In this document: positions 11,808-23,831 of the stretch, piece after piece | How the letters are laid out: each line of letters starts with the position of its first letter | How positions within the stretch are numbered: the first letter of the stretch is position 1 | Source of the DNA: Helicostylum pulchrum | Taxonomy: Eukaryota > Mucoromycota > Mucoromycetes > Mucorales > Mucoraceae | Assembly (NCBI GenBank): GCA_025677825.1 | Contig: JAIXMO010000009.1 | Span: forward strand, 434,001 to 498,000 | Direction of reading: 5' to 3' | DNA: 64,000 bases | Notes under the pieces: model-generated | Databases searched by the model: none | What the model was told of the DNA's origin: nothing | What the model saw: only the letters and a program-made list of their open reading frames with translations | Translations under genes and position numbers: made by a program

Positions 11808-14800
11808 ATGTCAACAGGAGAAACACCACCTAGTGCAACTGCAAGGTTTACTTCTCCAAGCAGTACTACAAGCAATACTAGTAATAAAAAATACCCTGGA
11901 ACTCCAAAGAGTCCAATGTTAAATACAAACCCAATTGGTACTATTTAAATTATAACTTGTCAAAAATAAATAATCGAATAGCAAAGATTTACTTTCTTAA
12001 AAATAGGAAATCGTAATTCACAAACACGCCAAAGATTACTTGCCAGTAAAATATCAGCGCCTCGTCCAATGAACTTACCTAGTTTACGTAGAGAACATGC
12101 AGTTGGAACAGAAGTACCTGCTGCTTCCCCCTCAACTTCTCATGGTTGGGGTTCATCTACTTCAAGCCCTTCTTTACCACAAGCGACCGAGATTAATAAG
12201 CCTGTTGAACCGGCCGTTACTAGCTCTCCGGTAATTAAACCAGAGGAACCCGTGGTTGAATCTACAAAAGTAGATCCTGTATCATCACCTCCATTAAATA
12301 CATCCCAAACTTCAACTGCTCGTGCTTGGGCTGTTCCTACTGTATCTAAACCTTCAACACAACCACCTACAACTGATTTTCCAACGGCTGCTGAAGCTGC
12401 TGCTAAAAGTAAGCTGCTTTAAAAAAAATATTTTTCTTGTATGTACAAAATTTTCTCACCCACACTATTTTTTTTTTCCTTTCTTCCTTTCCTTTTAGAA
12501 ACTGCATTATTATACGTAAGTTTTTTTTTTTAAAAAAAAAAAATTCGTATTTAAATCGTACTAATATATCAATGAAAAATTAGGATGATAAAGAATATCT
12601 AAAGTATGCCGCATCTGATCCGAACCATACATCTTGGGATGAGGTAAATGATTAAATATTATAGAGAGAGAGAGAAAAAAAATGGGATTTTTTAATGCCA
12701 GTTTTTTTAGATGGTGAGTGAAGATCTCGATGATTTCCAAGTCGATGTAGTGGAATTTGACGATGGAACAAAAGTACAAGTGGATAGTAATGAAGAGACA
12801 ATAAACGCCGTATCACCGTCTGATCGATTCACAGAAGACTACGACCGTAGTTATCCACCCAGGCACCATAATGAACAATTAGATCATGGATACCACAAAC
12901 CTGCTTACCGTCGTTCAGAAGATCATGGTTATAATTCCCGATACAACAACAACAACAATAACAACAACAGTAGTAGCGGTAGTAACTATGATAATAGACG
13001 TCATAGCAATGTTGCACCTTCCGCTCTATCTAACGAAGAAAGACGAACTTCAAACACAACTGACAGATGGACTCGAAGAGAAAGCTCTGATACAACTCGA
13101 TTAAACACGAACAGACGTTCAAGTTACGATAGAAAGTCAGCGGGCCCTTCTCATCCTCCAGTTTATAACAACAATCCATCTACTACTTCTTCCGTCTACC
13201 ACCCAACATTACTTCAAAGACCTAGGCGTCTTTCAGAACAAAGCTTTAGATCAGATCACTCGCGTGAAGATCATGTAAACCCACTTCAAATTATCGCTGA
13301 ACCAAATACACAACAACAACAACCTGACGAGATTGCAGCTGAAATTACAGCTGCACAAAGAGAAGTCATGTTAACTGCGGCTGAACGTGCAAAGAAACGT
13401 AGAGATGAGGAAGAGGCTGAGTTTGAAGCGGCTCGTATTCGTGCAAGACAAAAGGCCGATGCATTGGCTCGTTTAGCTGAAGCTAAGAAGGTGCCTGAAG
13501 TTAAAAAGGAATCAGAATCTAAGAAGGCGCCTGAAGTTAAAAAGGAATCAGAATCTAAAAAGGGGTCTGAATCTAAACCCGAATCTAAAAAGGAATCAGA
13601 GATATTAAAGAAAGAGGTGGTAAAGAAAGTGGAGGCAGACAAGAAAGAGGTGGAAAAGAAATCTCCTAAAGTCAAATCACCAACACCATCATCAGTGCAG
13701 GACAAAAATGAAGCAAAAACCTCGATTTCATCATCATCATCATCGTCACCTCCATCCTCCACAACTTCTGCTCAAAAACCTATGGAAACTACACCGTTAC
13801 CAGATACCAGTAAACCTTGGAACTTGGTAGCCGCAAAGAAAGAAATTGTGATAGCTAAACGACCCTCGTCCACTAAACCAGACACGAAAGAAACAGCAAA
13901 GGAACCCGAACTTTCTTCTGCAAGCAAGAAAGAAGAAGAAATCGTTGTCCCTAGTGTAGATAAAAACGGTAAAGCGCTTTCAAAAGACGAACAAAATTGG
14001 GAAGTATTTGTTTCCAAGGTGAAGACCGACGCACCTATTCCAAAATCGGATGCTGTACTTAGTGATTGGAACTCGTATGCAGTTCGTTTACAGAAATCAG
14101 TCGCCGATAATCAAGTTTCGTTCAATGCTAAACATAAGGCGAATAATGCAGATAAAATTGTCGAGGTGGTTGATTATACGCAAAATGAAGAGTGGGGTAC
14201 AATTCCTTCGCATATTACACAAGGTAGAGCTCATGACCGTGGCTGGACACGTAACGATGAAGAACACGGCGGTAATGGTCGCAATAGCTATTATAATAGT
14301 CATCGTGGACGTGGTATGACTTCTGTTGCTGATCGTGGAGGCCGTGGAGGCCGCGGTGGTGTACGTGGTAGAGGCAGCGGTATCGTGGGTAGACATTCCA
14401 CTTCTAGTAGTAGCACACATTACAGCCAAACGCAATTCGATACACCTAATAGCAACGACTATTGGCGTCAACCTGATACGGATGAGCAAAAGCAACCTGT
14501 TGTTACGGAAATTTTAAAACATGAACCTGTTGCTGAGAAACTTGACACACAGGAAACACCCGAATCTTCTGATACTACTGTTGTTGTTTCAAAGAAGACA
14601 CGTCTGTCCAACTTATTGAAGGAGTCAAAATCTCCCATCTTTCCTAATTTTATTGAGAAATTAGCTGGTAAGAAACCTGCTAATATGAGCTTCATGGTGG
14701 ATACGGATGAGTCTGATAAAGACATTACTGTAAGTGATACAGCAGCACACTTGACTTTTTTTTTTTCTTTTTTTTTTCAAAATTATTGACACTGTCTCTT

Positions 14801-15696
14801 CTTTTTTTTTCACTCTTTTTTTTCTTCTTTTTTTTTTGCATTTGTATATAAAAATATATATTAGATGATGGATCAAGTTATTATTACCGAGACTCAATCG
14901 ATTGAGGAACCAGTTATTGAAGAACATAATACGACAGATGAACCAGAAGATACTTGTATTTCTGTACCAGACGTAGATAAGAATTATGTTCCTGAAACGA
15001 TGGATGAAACGAGTACTACTAGTAGTTCGACTTCTACACCTCCAAGAACTCAATTCGATCATACGAAAAATGATAATTCTCGAAAATTGAATGTAAACCC
15101 CAATTATCCCATCTTGGTTTATCAATATCCTATATCTCAACAAACACAAAATACTGAAGATGCCAGATTTGAAGGTTATTATTATTTGTACTTTTGTTAA
15201 AATTTTATCTGTATATATGTATTAACTTTTTTTACATGTATTAGGAGTTCGACAAAGACCAACAGGTGTTTATCTTATGCCTCAACAACAATATATTACT
15301 GGTAATCAATATATGGTATCTTATCCCCAGGTGGGAACAGGGGTCCAGCCTATGTACTATCCAACACTATCTTGGCAGCAGCAGCAACAACAACATCCTT
15401 ATAACAACAACTCTGCGCCTTCTCCTCCACGGCCCCATTATGAGCAACGTAGACCTTATAACAATAATTTTAAGTCTGCGCATAACACAACTGAATGGGA
15501 GTCTCACAACGGTTATCAATCTTATCGTTTCAACAATAATAATACCTCAATTTATCAAAGAGGAAATTCTTATCGTAAACGTGGTGGATGGTCCAACTCT
15601 ACAAATCCAAGAGGAAGAGGTAACCATGCTACACAACCAAGAAGATATCCAGATTCCCCTTCTTTGCCATTAACTCCATCCACTGATAACTTGTAA
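11808..15696 (+). CDS. Long RGG-box low-complexity protein, predicted RNA-binding
   Basis: Seven exons (11808-11937, 12007-12408, 12499-12515, 12584-12643, 12711-14729, 14865-15174, 15245-15696) encode about 1,130 residues. One exon is only 17 nt. The N-terminus is Ser/Thr/Pro-rich. A conserved-looking block follows: KEYLKYAASDPNHTSWDEM, then DLDDFQVDVVEFDDGTKVQV. An alanine/arginine-rich helical stretch (EITAAQREVMLTAAERAKKR) precedes KKESESKK-type charged repeats. The block GTIPSHITQGRAHDRGW leads into an RGG/GRGG box (about 14,300-14,400). The tail is Q/N/R-rich with RGRG motifs. RGG boxes and prion-like tails suggest an mRNP or translation-associated protein; this is inference, and the family was not identified. 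It is convergent with PRP19, 254 bp away. Confidence 0.8.
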
Positions 15697-15950
15697 AAAA
15701 AAAAAAAAAATGGATGAAAAAAAAAAATCACGTAATCAAATACTGTGTCTACATATGAAAAAAATAAATAAAAAAAAATACATAAAAAATGAAAACGATA
15801 TACATATTTTATATATGAACATTATTTTATTTTTAATTCCTTTTGTCATGTAAAATGTGAGGGAAAAAAAACTTTTTAAAAGAAAAAGAAGTGCGCTTGT
15901 GTGTGTGCGTGAGTGTGTTTGTAAAGATGGGGAAAAAGTATATGTTAAAA

Positions 15951-17801
15951 TTAGTTTGATGGTGCACCATAGACACGAACAGAACGATCTAAACTAGAAC
16001 ACATTAAACCGTGAGCAAGGGGAGTCCAATGAATACCAGTGATCTCAGATTTATTGTTATCGTTATAAGTGGCAATAGCAGATCCATCCTTGGCCTTGAC
16101 TACACGAAGATCAGTACCTCCAATAGCAAGGTATTGTCCATAGTTATCGAAAGAAAGAGCATTGACCTTGTAGTTTTCATCCAAAGTAAAAGTCTTTGTG
16201 TTGGCTAACTTACGAAGATCCCAAATCTTTACCAAATTGTCTTCGGAAGCAGAGGCAAGAATATAACTATAAAATCCGCAAAAGTATATTGTTAATAAAA
16301 TATATCCCCTCCCTCTCTTCACTTGTCATAATGAAAAACTTACCCATTTTCAGAGAATGCAAGAGCACCGACCTTACCAGCATGACCTTCAAATCTAGCA
16401 GCAATTTGTTGAGATCTAACATCCCACATTTGAAGAACACCGTTACCAGTACCAGCACCAAGAATCATACCATCAGGATGGAATTCGATGGAATGGAAAC
16501 CAGCCTCAACTTCAGTATCAAATGATTCAACAATAGGCTTAGCAGTTTCAAAATCATACAAAGACCATTTACTATCTAAACCAGCACTGACGAAATAATC
16601 CTTACTAGGGTGAACAGAGATATCCATAACTTCGCCCTTATGAGCATTAATGTTGTGACCAAGCTTATAACCCTTCTTCTCATCAGCAACCCAAACACGA
16701 ACATGCTTATCAGCACTAGAACTAAGAAGAACATCATTTTGTTCTTGTTGACCTCTAAATTTAACTGCAGTAACCTTCTTGGTATGACCAGTAAGGTTAG
16801 CAATAACCTTATCCTCATCCTTGTTATAGACAAGAACATGTTTATCGTTACCACCTGTTAAAATAATACTACCAGATTCGTTGACATCCAAGGCTGTAAT
16901 ACCGGCAGGGCGTGCGGCGTGAAGAGAAGGAATGTTTTTAATTTCGGTGTATTCTTTAACGGCTTCAGCAGAAGCAAACTCTACTGGAGGCTTCTTCTTA
17001 TTACGACGATTTTGACGAAGTCTAATAAGAAATATCAATATACGTACTCTCTCTTTTTACATATGTATATGTCACACTTACTCTTCGCCTGTAGAAGCAA
17101 TTTTAGCATCAACATCTTCAGGTAAAGCACTTGCATCAACGTCCATAGATTCTTCCTTAGCAACTTCAGTAGGAGCAGAAACAGCAGTTCCCAAATGAGC
17201 TTGAACATTAGCAAGAGCCCTATTTTAAATAAAAAGTTTAGTCAATGGGTATTATTATTATTATTTCAAAGTGTAATTTACTCTCTAGCAGAATCGCGCT
17301 CCTTCTTCATACGAGCAATGACTCTTGTGGCAGCATCGTTTTGATACAAGGCATGAGATAATTCTTGACGAACTTGTTGGTATTGTTGTTTAAGAGTAAA
17401 AGATTCGAGCATGACACTATCCCATTCATTTTGAAGAGCAGATAAAAGAGAAGGAACAGATGATAACTTGGGTGGACGAGGCTTTACAGTCTCTGGAGCT
17501 ACAAACAAAAAGAGAAGAAGAAAATTCGCGTCAACTAATTGTTATTTCCGTGCGTGTTATTATTATTCTTACTTGACTTGATATCGATTAAATCCTCAAT
17601 TGTCATTTCTTCATTATTGATGGGATCTTTACCATTATCAGCAATATATTTTTCGATCAATCTCTTTTCGAAGACATTTCCTGATTTCACAGAAACGACA
17701 GGTTGTTCAGGTGCTTCCCCAGAAACTATAAAATAAAGCGTTTAGTGAGTTCCCCCCTTTATCGTGCTTCCTTTTAAAATAATCTTACTGGCACAAAACA
17801 T
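15951..17801 (-). CDS. PRP19: Pre-mRNA-processing factor 19, U-box E3 ligase of the NineTeen complex
   Basis: Spliced translation matches Prp19, the tetrameric U-box ubiquitin ligase at the core of the spliceosomal NTC. The first coding exon is only 13 nt (17801-17789). It joins 17725-17573 to give [16 protein letters not shown] and then [20 protein letters not shown], the U-box. The next exon (from 17498) carries the Prp19 coiled-coil/tetramerisation region with [20 protein letters not shown]. The exons 17038-16340 and 16266-15951 form the C-terminal WD40 propeller, with recognisable repeats ([36 protein letters not shown]) and the terminal [10 protein letters not shown]. About 520 residues, usual for the family. 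Six introns by my reading. A candidate 66-aa gene on the same strand ends only 67 bp upstream. Confidence 0.95.
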
Positions 17802-17867
17802 GTTATATAATTAAAGAGGTTGAAGTAAAAAAAAAAAAAAAAAAAAAAAAAGTCTAATATTTTCAAT

Positions 17868-18115
17868 TTACGCGCCCACACACAGAAAAAATCTTTCAAA
17901 AAAACGAGGCGATGACGTATTTTGAAAAGTTGTGACTTGATATTTACCTGGCGGCTCACAAATTGACGTCCAATCATTCGTTTGCAATGTAAAAGGTCTT
18001 TTGTGTAAATATCCAGTGATGTTTTGAGTACTGAAATAATCATATACCCGGCCGTCTTTTACTATTGTACTCTGCAATTGACAATCACATGTTCACTTTA
18101 CTGTTTACCACTCAT
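17868..18115 (-). CDS. Candidate small protein (66 aa), function unknown
   Basis: A 7-nt first exon (ATG at 18115) and a 47-bp intron (18108-18062, GTAAAC to ATAG) join in frame to 18061-17868. The predicted product begins MSVKDGRVYDYFSTQNITGY, continues with LHKRPFTLQTNDWTSICEPP and ends FLCVGA. A TATAAAAG element lies on the same strand at 18153-18146, about 30 bp before the ATG. The exon has far more balanced composition than the surrounding DNA. No family was recognised. Alternatives are an internal exon of a longer gene (a GTAAAT donor follows EPPG at 17947) or a gene relic. The short spacing to PRP19 would put PRP19's promoter inside it. Confidence 0.4.
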
Positions 18116-19090
18116 ATGAGCGATACTACAGGATTTTTTTCTCACCTTTTATAACTATATTCCCAGAACGGTTTTTCTAAGAAGCTGTAGTAGCTTATAG
18201 TACAAGGTATCTGTGTATTACCCAATTAACGCTTTCGTTACCGAGTTTATGAGATCGAACTTTAATCAAATGGTAACACAGGGATTATGCTATAGTCATA
18301 AAACAAGATTTACGCCGTTGCAAGAGTAAAAAAAAAAAGGTATTCGAGCTAACATTACAAAGAGAGAGTATGACTCTTTTATTCGGAAAGAATCGCTATA
18401 CCCGAAACTGTCGCATCATTATTAAAACAAATCAGGGATTTCCCAATATCTTGGTTTCACGCTATAGAATAAAAACCGGCACCTCTTCCTCAATATATTA
18501 CATCATTACATGCTAGGTTATTTGTCGTGTGATGTGTTAGGATTTGGTAATCCCTACTAGCAAATCGATATGCACGCAAGAAAAACAAGTTTATCCTCAT
18601 ATTCGTGTACTCCTATATGCTATTTACAACTCTTTGATATTGAAGAGGGGCACTAATTGATATTTATAGACAAAGACATAGCTTTTATCTATTCTTATAT
18701 AAAGCAACCTTAAACGTATCTCCGTATATTTAGAAAAGGATCATAATTAACTATTATGACTCAAAATATTTGTTTATGCCATAAGACATTTTACCGCAGT
18801 ATACTTTTTACAATTTTACAAGGGTAACTAACTATCATGTTGCGCAGCTGTTGCATATGTCATATTAACAGGTAATTTTTTATCATTAATATACTACAAA
18901 CCCCCACTCCCCCGGGAGGTTCAGGCCTTTTCTACCCGGTTTTATAGAAAAATTACACAGCATCAAATATGTATCTGATGAATATATGTGATAGTTGCAG
19001 CGCAAAAAAAAACATATTTATTTAAATCAAAATTTCAGATTCCGTTTTTTTTTTTATCTCTTTACACTTTTTAAATCAAAAACAATTACT
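18116..19090. other. Intergenic gap upstream of the P450 pair
   Basis: About 1 kb with no supported gene. It contains the TATA-like element of the candidate small gene at 18146-18153 and AT-rich promoter DNA leading into the first P450. A short GC-rich island (CCCCCGGGAGG-like) lies near 18,908. No RNA gene was recognised. Confidence 0.45.
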
Positions 19091-19976
19091 ATGATTGAAA
19101 ACGCATTAAAAAACTACTCTATTACATTTGAACAAATACTTCCAATGCTTCAAAAGAGATCAAAGGCGTCGTATATCGGTGCTGCTATTTTGCTTCTTGC
19201 AGTTCAGCAAGTTTACTCGTTCTTTACTCCTCCCAAGCATCTCCGGTCTTTTCCTAGAGTTTCCTTTTTTGCTATGATCAAGTCGTTCTACTATAACGAA
19301 TCTGTTTCTCAGAGAAATAAGAAACTTGTTGCGCCTATAATGAATGCTGGTCATAAATTCTATGTCGTAAGTAAAATGTTTATGCTTAAATGAAATATAA
19401 AATTAACTCGAAACTTTTTGTTATTCCTCGGTATATTTTTTTTCTAAAAAAATATAGAGCAGAATTCCTTTCACTTGGACAGTTCAAATTACTGACCCTA
19501 ACCTTGCCAAGACGATACTTATGAAAACTAGTAATAAATAAATAAAAAAAAGAATTGGCAAACATATTCTAACTTTTAATTCCGTTTAAATTTTATAGAC
19601 AGTTTCCCTAAAGCAAGCGGTGTCTTTGAAAACTTTGGAAATGATAGTCCTATTATCAAATTTTTAGGAAATGATAACGTTGCTGTCTCCAATGGACACA
19701 AGTGGAAAAGCCAGCGCAAGGTAAAAATCGTAAAACACAAAGATCACTTTTAAAACCTAATTTCGTTTTTTCTTTTAGATCATGAATCCTGCATTTCTTC
19801 GTTCTATGCCTGTAAAGACTTTTGGAAGCGTTGTACCGCGTTTATTCGCTCTTATTGACCAAGAAAGTGAAAATGTACAAATTACAACTAGAATGAAAAG
19901 CTTAACACTTGATATTTTAGGATTAGCCGCATTTGGTATATTATTTTTTCTTTTTTACACTGATTTCATATATATT

Positions 19977-20011
<35 letters not shown>

Positions 20012-21267
20012 GTAGGATTTGATTTCCAATCTTTAAAAGGTGATCCTGAGGGTTGGACAAAAACCTACAACATCTTTGCTGATACTTTTTTTAGTCCTTG
20101 GACAATTGTACTTTCCAATTTTGATTTTTTGGTCAAATACTTCTCGGCTGAAAGAAGACGTATTGATAGAGCTACTGAAAAATTCAACGATATGATTGAT
20201 GTTCTTACAAACAAGAGAAGACAAGATATAAAAAATGGCTTAAAAAACGGAATCCCCGAAAATGAAAAGGATCTGCTTACCCTTATGATTGAAGCCGATA
20301 CGAGAGAAGGTGGAAACACTAGCACTGAAGAATTAAGAGTAAGTTAATTCAATTATATAATTCAATTTTGTAATTAAATTTTGTAACTAATATTTATTTT
20401 TTATTTTTATTAGCATAATATTGCTCTCTTTTTCTTGGCAGGTAACTAATACATATTGTGTGTTTATTTATCAACCTTACTAATTTTTACCCAAAATAGG
20501 TCACGATACAACGGCTCATACTCTCACGTTCTGTTTATACAACCTTGCTAAAAACAAGGTAAATGATTTTTTAAAACAAAAACATTGTTGTAATAATAAA
20601 CATAAATAAATACATAGGACGTCCAAAGAAAATTACGGGAAGAAATCTTGGAGGTATTAGGAGATGACCCCATTGATGTCTTTCCTACGCTGGAAGAGTT
20701 GAAGCAAATGAACTACATTGATCAGGTTATTAAAGAGGTAGGGTAACATGACATATTACTGTATCATTTATTAATACTCATATCCTACTTTTTAGAACCT
20801 TCGTCATTCTGGTCCTGCTGATATGTTGATGGCAAGAATAACCTCTGAAGATTTTGACTTGGACGGTTTTTTCATACCAAAAGGAACTAACGTTGGTGTC
20901 GATATCTCTGCGCTTCACTTGTCAGAAAAAAATTGGAAAGATCCTCGAGCGTTCTTGCCCGAAAGATTTGAAGATGGTGGAGAGCATGATGATCATCGCG
21001 GTTTTAGTTGGGTTCCTTTCAGTAATGGCTCGCGTCAATGCTTGGGTATGAATTTCAGTTTAACGGAACAAAGAGTGGTTTTAGCTATGATATGTAAGTT
21101 TTATTTTTCTTTATTGTATATGTATGTTAAAATTTTTTTTAAATGTAGTGAGAAAGTATGAAATTGATATTCCAGAAGACTCTATACATCGTGATGAAAT
21201 TGTGCTCGATAAACCTTTTAACTTAGCGCCACACTCATTGGGCTTAAATTTCACCAAACGTTACTAA
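19091..21267 (+). CDS. Cytochrome P450 monooxygenase (tandem copy 1)
   Basis: Nine exons give about 525 residues with every P450 landmark. An N-terminal membrane anchor (SYIGAAILLLAVQQVYSFF) is followed by FTPPKHLRSFP. The I-helix oxygen-binding motif is AGHDTTA (exon at about 20,500), followed by the K-helix ExxR as E|NLR split by an intron. The PERF region is FLPERFEDGG, and the haem-binding loop is FSNGSRQCLG, whose Cys is the haem ligand. It is an ER-anchored haem monooxygenase; substrate is unknown. The intron before GFDFQSL contains a 31-nt poly-T run. It is followed after 308 bp by a homologous P450 in the same orientation. Zygomycete CYP509-like families are the likely home, but this needs a nomenclature search. 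All junctions keep frame and the copy appears intact. Confidence 0.92.
19980..20010. repeat. Poly-T homopolymer (31 nt) in P450 intron
   Basis: Thirty-one consecutive T directly upstream of the GGTAG acceptor of the intron 19936-20015, acting as an extreme polypyrimidine tract. Confidence 0.9.
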
Positions 21268-21575
21268 AAACGCACTTTCCCTTGTTAATCGAAACAGTCA
21301 AGCCTTTTACACTTTTATCATCTTAACTATTTTAACACATTGTGTAGCTGAATAAAAAATAATGTAAAATCTATGATTATGGGTTATTAAATTTTTATAT
21401 CTTTATTGTACTACTCGATCTTATACCTAAATATACCTTCCTCCTTTCCTTATATAGGGGTTACAGCATAAATAAAAAAGGAGAGAGCTCTTATATTTTT
21501 ATTCCCCCAAATCCGAGAGAAATTAAAACAATTCTCTCTTTTTCATTATTTCCTAAAGCTACAATTAAGGGAAAC
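21268..21575. other. Spacer between the two P450 genes
   Basis: 308 bp of AT-rich DNA holding the 3' end of P450 copy 1 (AATAAAAAATAATG near 21,351) and the promoter of copy 2. Nothing else was seen. Confidence 0.5.
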
Positions 21576-23831
21576 ATGATCAAAAATTTGTTAGCCGAGA
21601 GCAAAAATTTATCGCTGGCTAACGTTAACTTGACAAAAAAGTTATCATGGTTTGCTGTTACTATAACGACATTCTTTTTTTACAGATTATATAAAAACAT
21701 ATCTCGACCACCACGTAAATTAAGACACATTCCATATTTAAATTATTTTCAAATGATAAGTGTTTTAATGAGAAGAGAGCCTATATCGCAATATAGTAGA
21801 AGGCTAGTAGAGCCTATTCTATCTTTATCGGAAGGATTGTATACGGTAAGTTTTATGGATTAATCAAGAAAAAAAAATACGTGGTTTGATGACTTAATAT
21901 ATATTTAAAGCGAACTACAAGATTAGGATGGACGGTGTATATTACAAACCCTAAAATGATAAAGTCTATTCTTCTCAAACAAGGTATTTACATTACTGAC
22001 AACATTTTTTTTAAACCCTCCCGCCACTTAAATCTAACTGTTAATTTTTCTAGATTTATTCCCAAAAGCTAAAATCTTCGTATCAAGTGGAGAAGGAAGC
22101 TTACCAAACAAGTTTATTGTGGGACCCAACATGATTTTTGTAGAAAACGCAGACTGGAAAAGACATCGAAAGGTTTGTACTAGAACTTCATATACATATT
22201 TCGGTATTGTTGCTTATCATATTTTATCACATAAAAACTGCGACTTTTTAACAGCTTGCAAACCCAGCATTTCAACAAGCGATGCCACATAAAGTATTTG
22301 GAAAATTAACTATACAAATGTTCGATATCATTGATGAGAGCTTAAAGAAGAACACAAGTCTAGATATAGGGGACGTTTTGAAACGGTTAACACTGGATGC
22401 ATTAACATTAGCAGGATTTGGTACATAACCAACCAAAAATAAAATAAAAAAAACTCGACAGCATGGTTTTTATACTAATATTATGCGTGTATAACTTTTT
22501 CTAGGGTTCGATATCCATGCTTTACAAGATCCCAATAACGAATGGTTAAGAACGTATCAAAGTATTATTACAGGCATGCAAGATCCTTTATTTTTCTTTT
22601 TTCCGATTTTTGAAACTCGGTTCTTGCACGTGTTTCCAAAACGACAAGTAATTCATGATGATTGTGATAGATTCTTAAAGCTGATGGATGATATGATTAA
22701 AGAAAAACGGGAAACTATAAATAAAAGTATTGAGGATACAGTGACATCAAAAGTTGATACAGAAGATAGTCAAGAGAAGGATATTTTAACATTGTTATTG
22801 GAAGGTGAAGAAAGTGAGGGTGCGTATATGACAAACGACGAATTAAAGGTACAAAGTGCAATACCATTATGTCTCTATTGTGTCACTGACACTAAATGAT
22901 AAAATGACTTTTTTTTTTTTTTTAGAGCAACTTGTGTGCTTTTTTTTCAGCAGGTAAAAATAAAATTTTGGTGTTATTTCAATATTAACTTTAATCAATA
23001 GGACACGATTCTACAACAGGGGCATTATCTTTTGCATTATACCATATGGCTGTTAATCAAGTAAGTAGATTATACAGATTTTTTTTTTGCTTTTAAAAAA
23101 AAAACTGCGAGCGTGTAATTGTTTAATTCTCGTTTTAGGATATACAACAAAAGGCGAGAGACGAAGTACAGGGTATATTGGGTGATTCAAACAAAGATAT
23201 TATTCCAACCATAGCGCAAACAAAAGCTATGGACTATTTAAATATGATTATTAAAGAGGTACGTATATACCACATATACTTTTTTTAAAAAAAAGAAAAA
23301 AGAAAATTTATTTTTTTATTTTTTTAAAAAAAAAAAAAAAAAAGACATTAAGAATCCAACCCTCTGTACCAGTAGCTTCTGCAAGAAAAGCTAAAGAAGA
23401 CTGTAAATTAGGAGAGGTTTTTATTCCAAAGGATACTATACTTTTAATTGATATATAATACACATCGAAGCCCTTCTAACTGGGATGACCCTCACACGTT
23501 TAACCCAGAGAGATTTAGACCTGGTGGAGAAGCAGATCAAAAGATCTCGGGTGAATTTGGAAACTCTTGGATACCCTTCAGTAACGGAGCACGTCAATGT
23601 ATTGGAATGAATTTTAGTTTAGCCGAACAACGTGTCGTCCTGTCCATGTTACGTAAGTAGTAACCGATTTACTTTTTTTTTTATCGTTTGTAATTTATAG
23701 AAAATATTTTAGTTCGAAAGTATACTTGGTCTTTACCCAAAGGTTCTATTCATGATACAAATGTCATTACAAAGGGAATTTTTTTTATCGTAGCAAAAGA
23801 TCTTGAATTAAGTTTTACTCCTAGATACTAA
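21576..23831 (+). pseudogene. Cytochrome P450 (tandem copy 2) with a frameshift in the penultimate large exon
   Basis: Paralogue of the adjacent P450, with introns at the same positions. The membrane anchor is LSWFAVTITTFFFYRLY. The I-helix reads AGHDSTT, the ExxR appears as E|TLR, the PERF region as FNPERFRPGG, and the haem loop as FSNGARQCIG. In the exon starting near 23,344 the frame reads VFIPKDTILLIDI and then meets TAA at 23456-23458. The homologous continuation YNTHRSPSNWDDPHTF lies in another frame from 23454 onward. Comparison with copy 1 and the local ATATAT sequence suggest loss of one 2-bp AT unit in a short microsatellite. The rest, including the last exon ending FTPRY, is intact. 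It may be a young pseudogene, a polymorphic null allele or an assembly error. No splice pair that would restore the frame was found. Confidence 0.8.

Noticed and set aside
13286..13762. 158-codon minus-strand ORF rich in Ser/Phe/Asp
   Set aside because: Antisense of the charged KKESESKK repeats in the RGG-box gene; there is no independent evidence.
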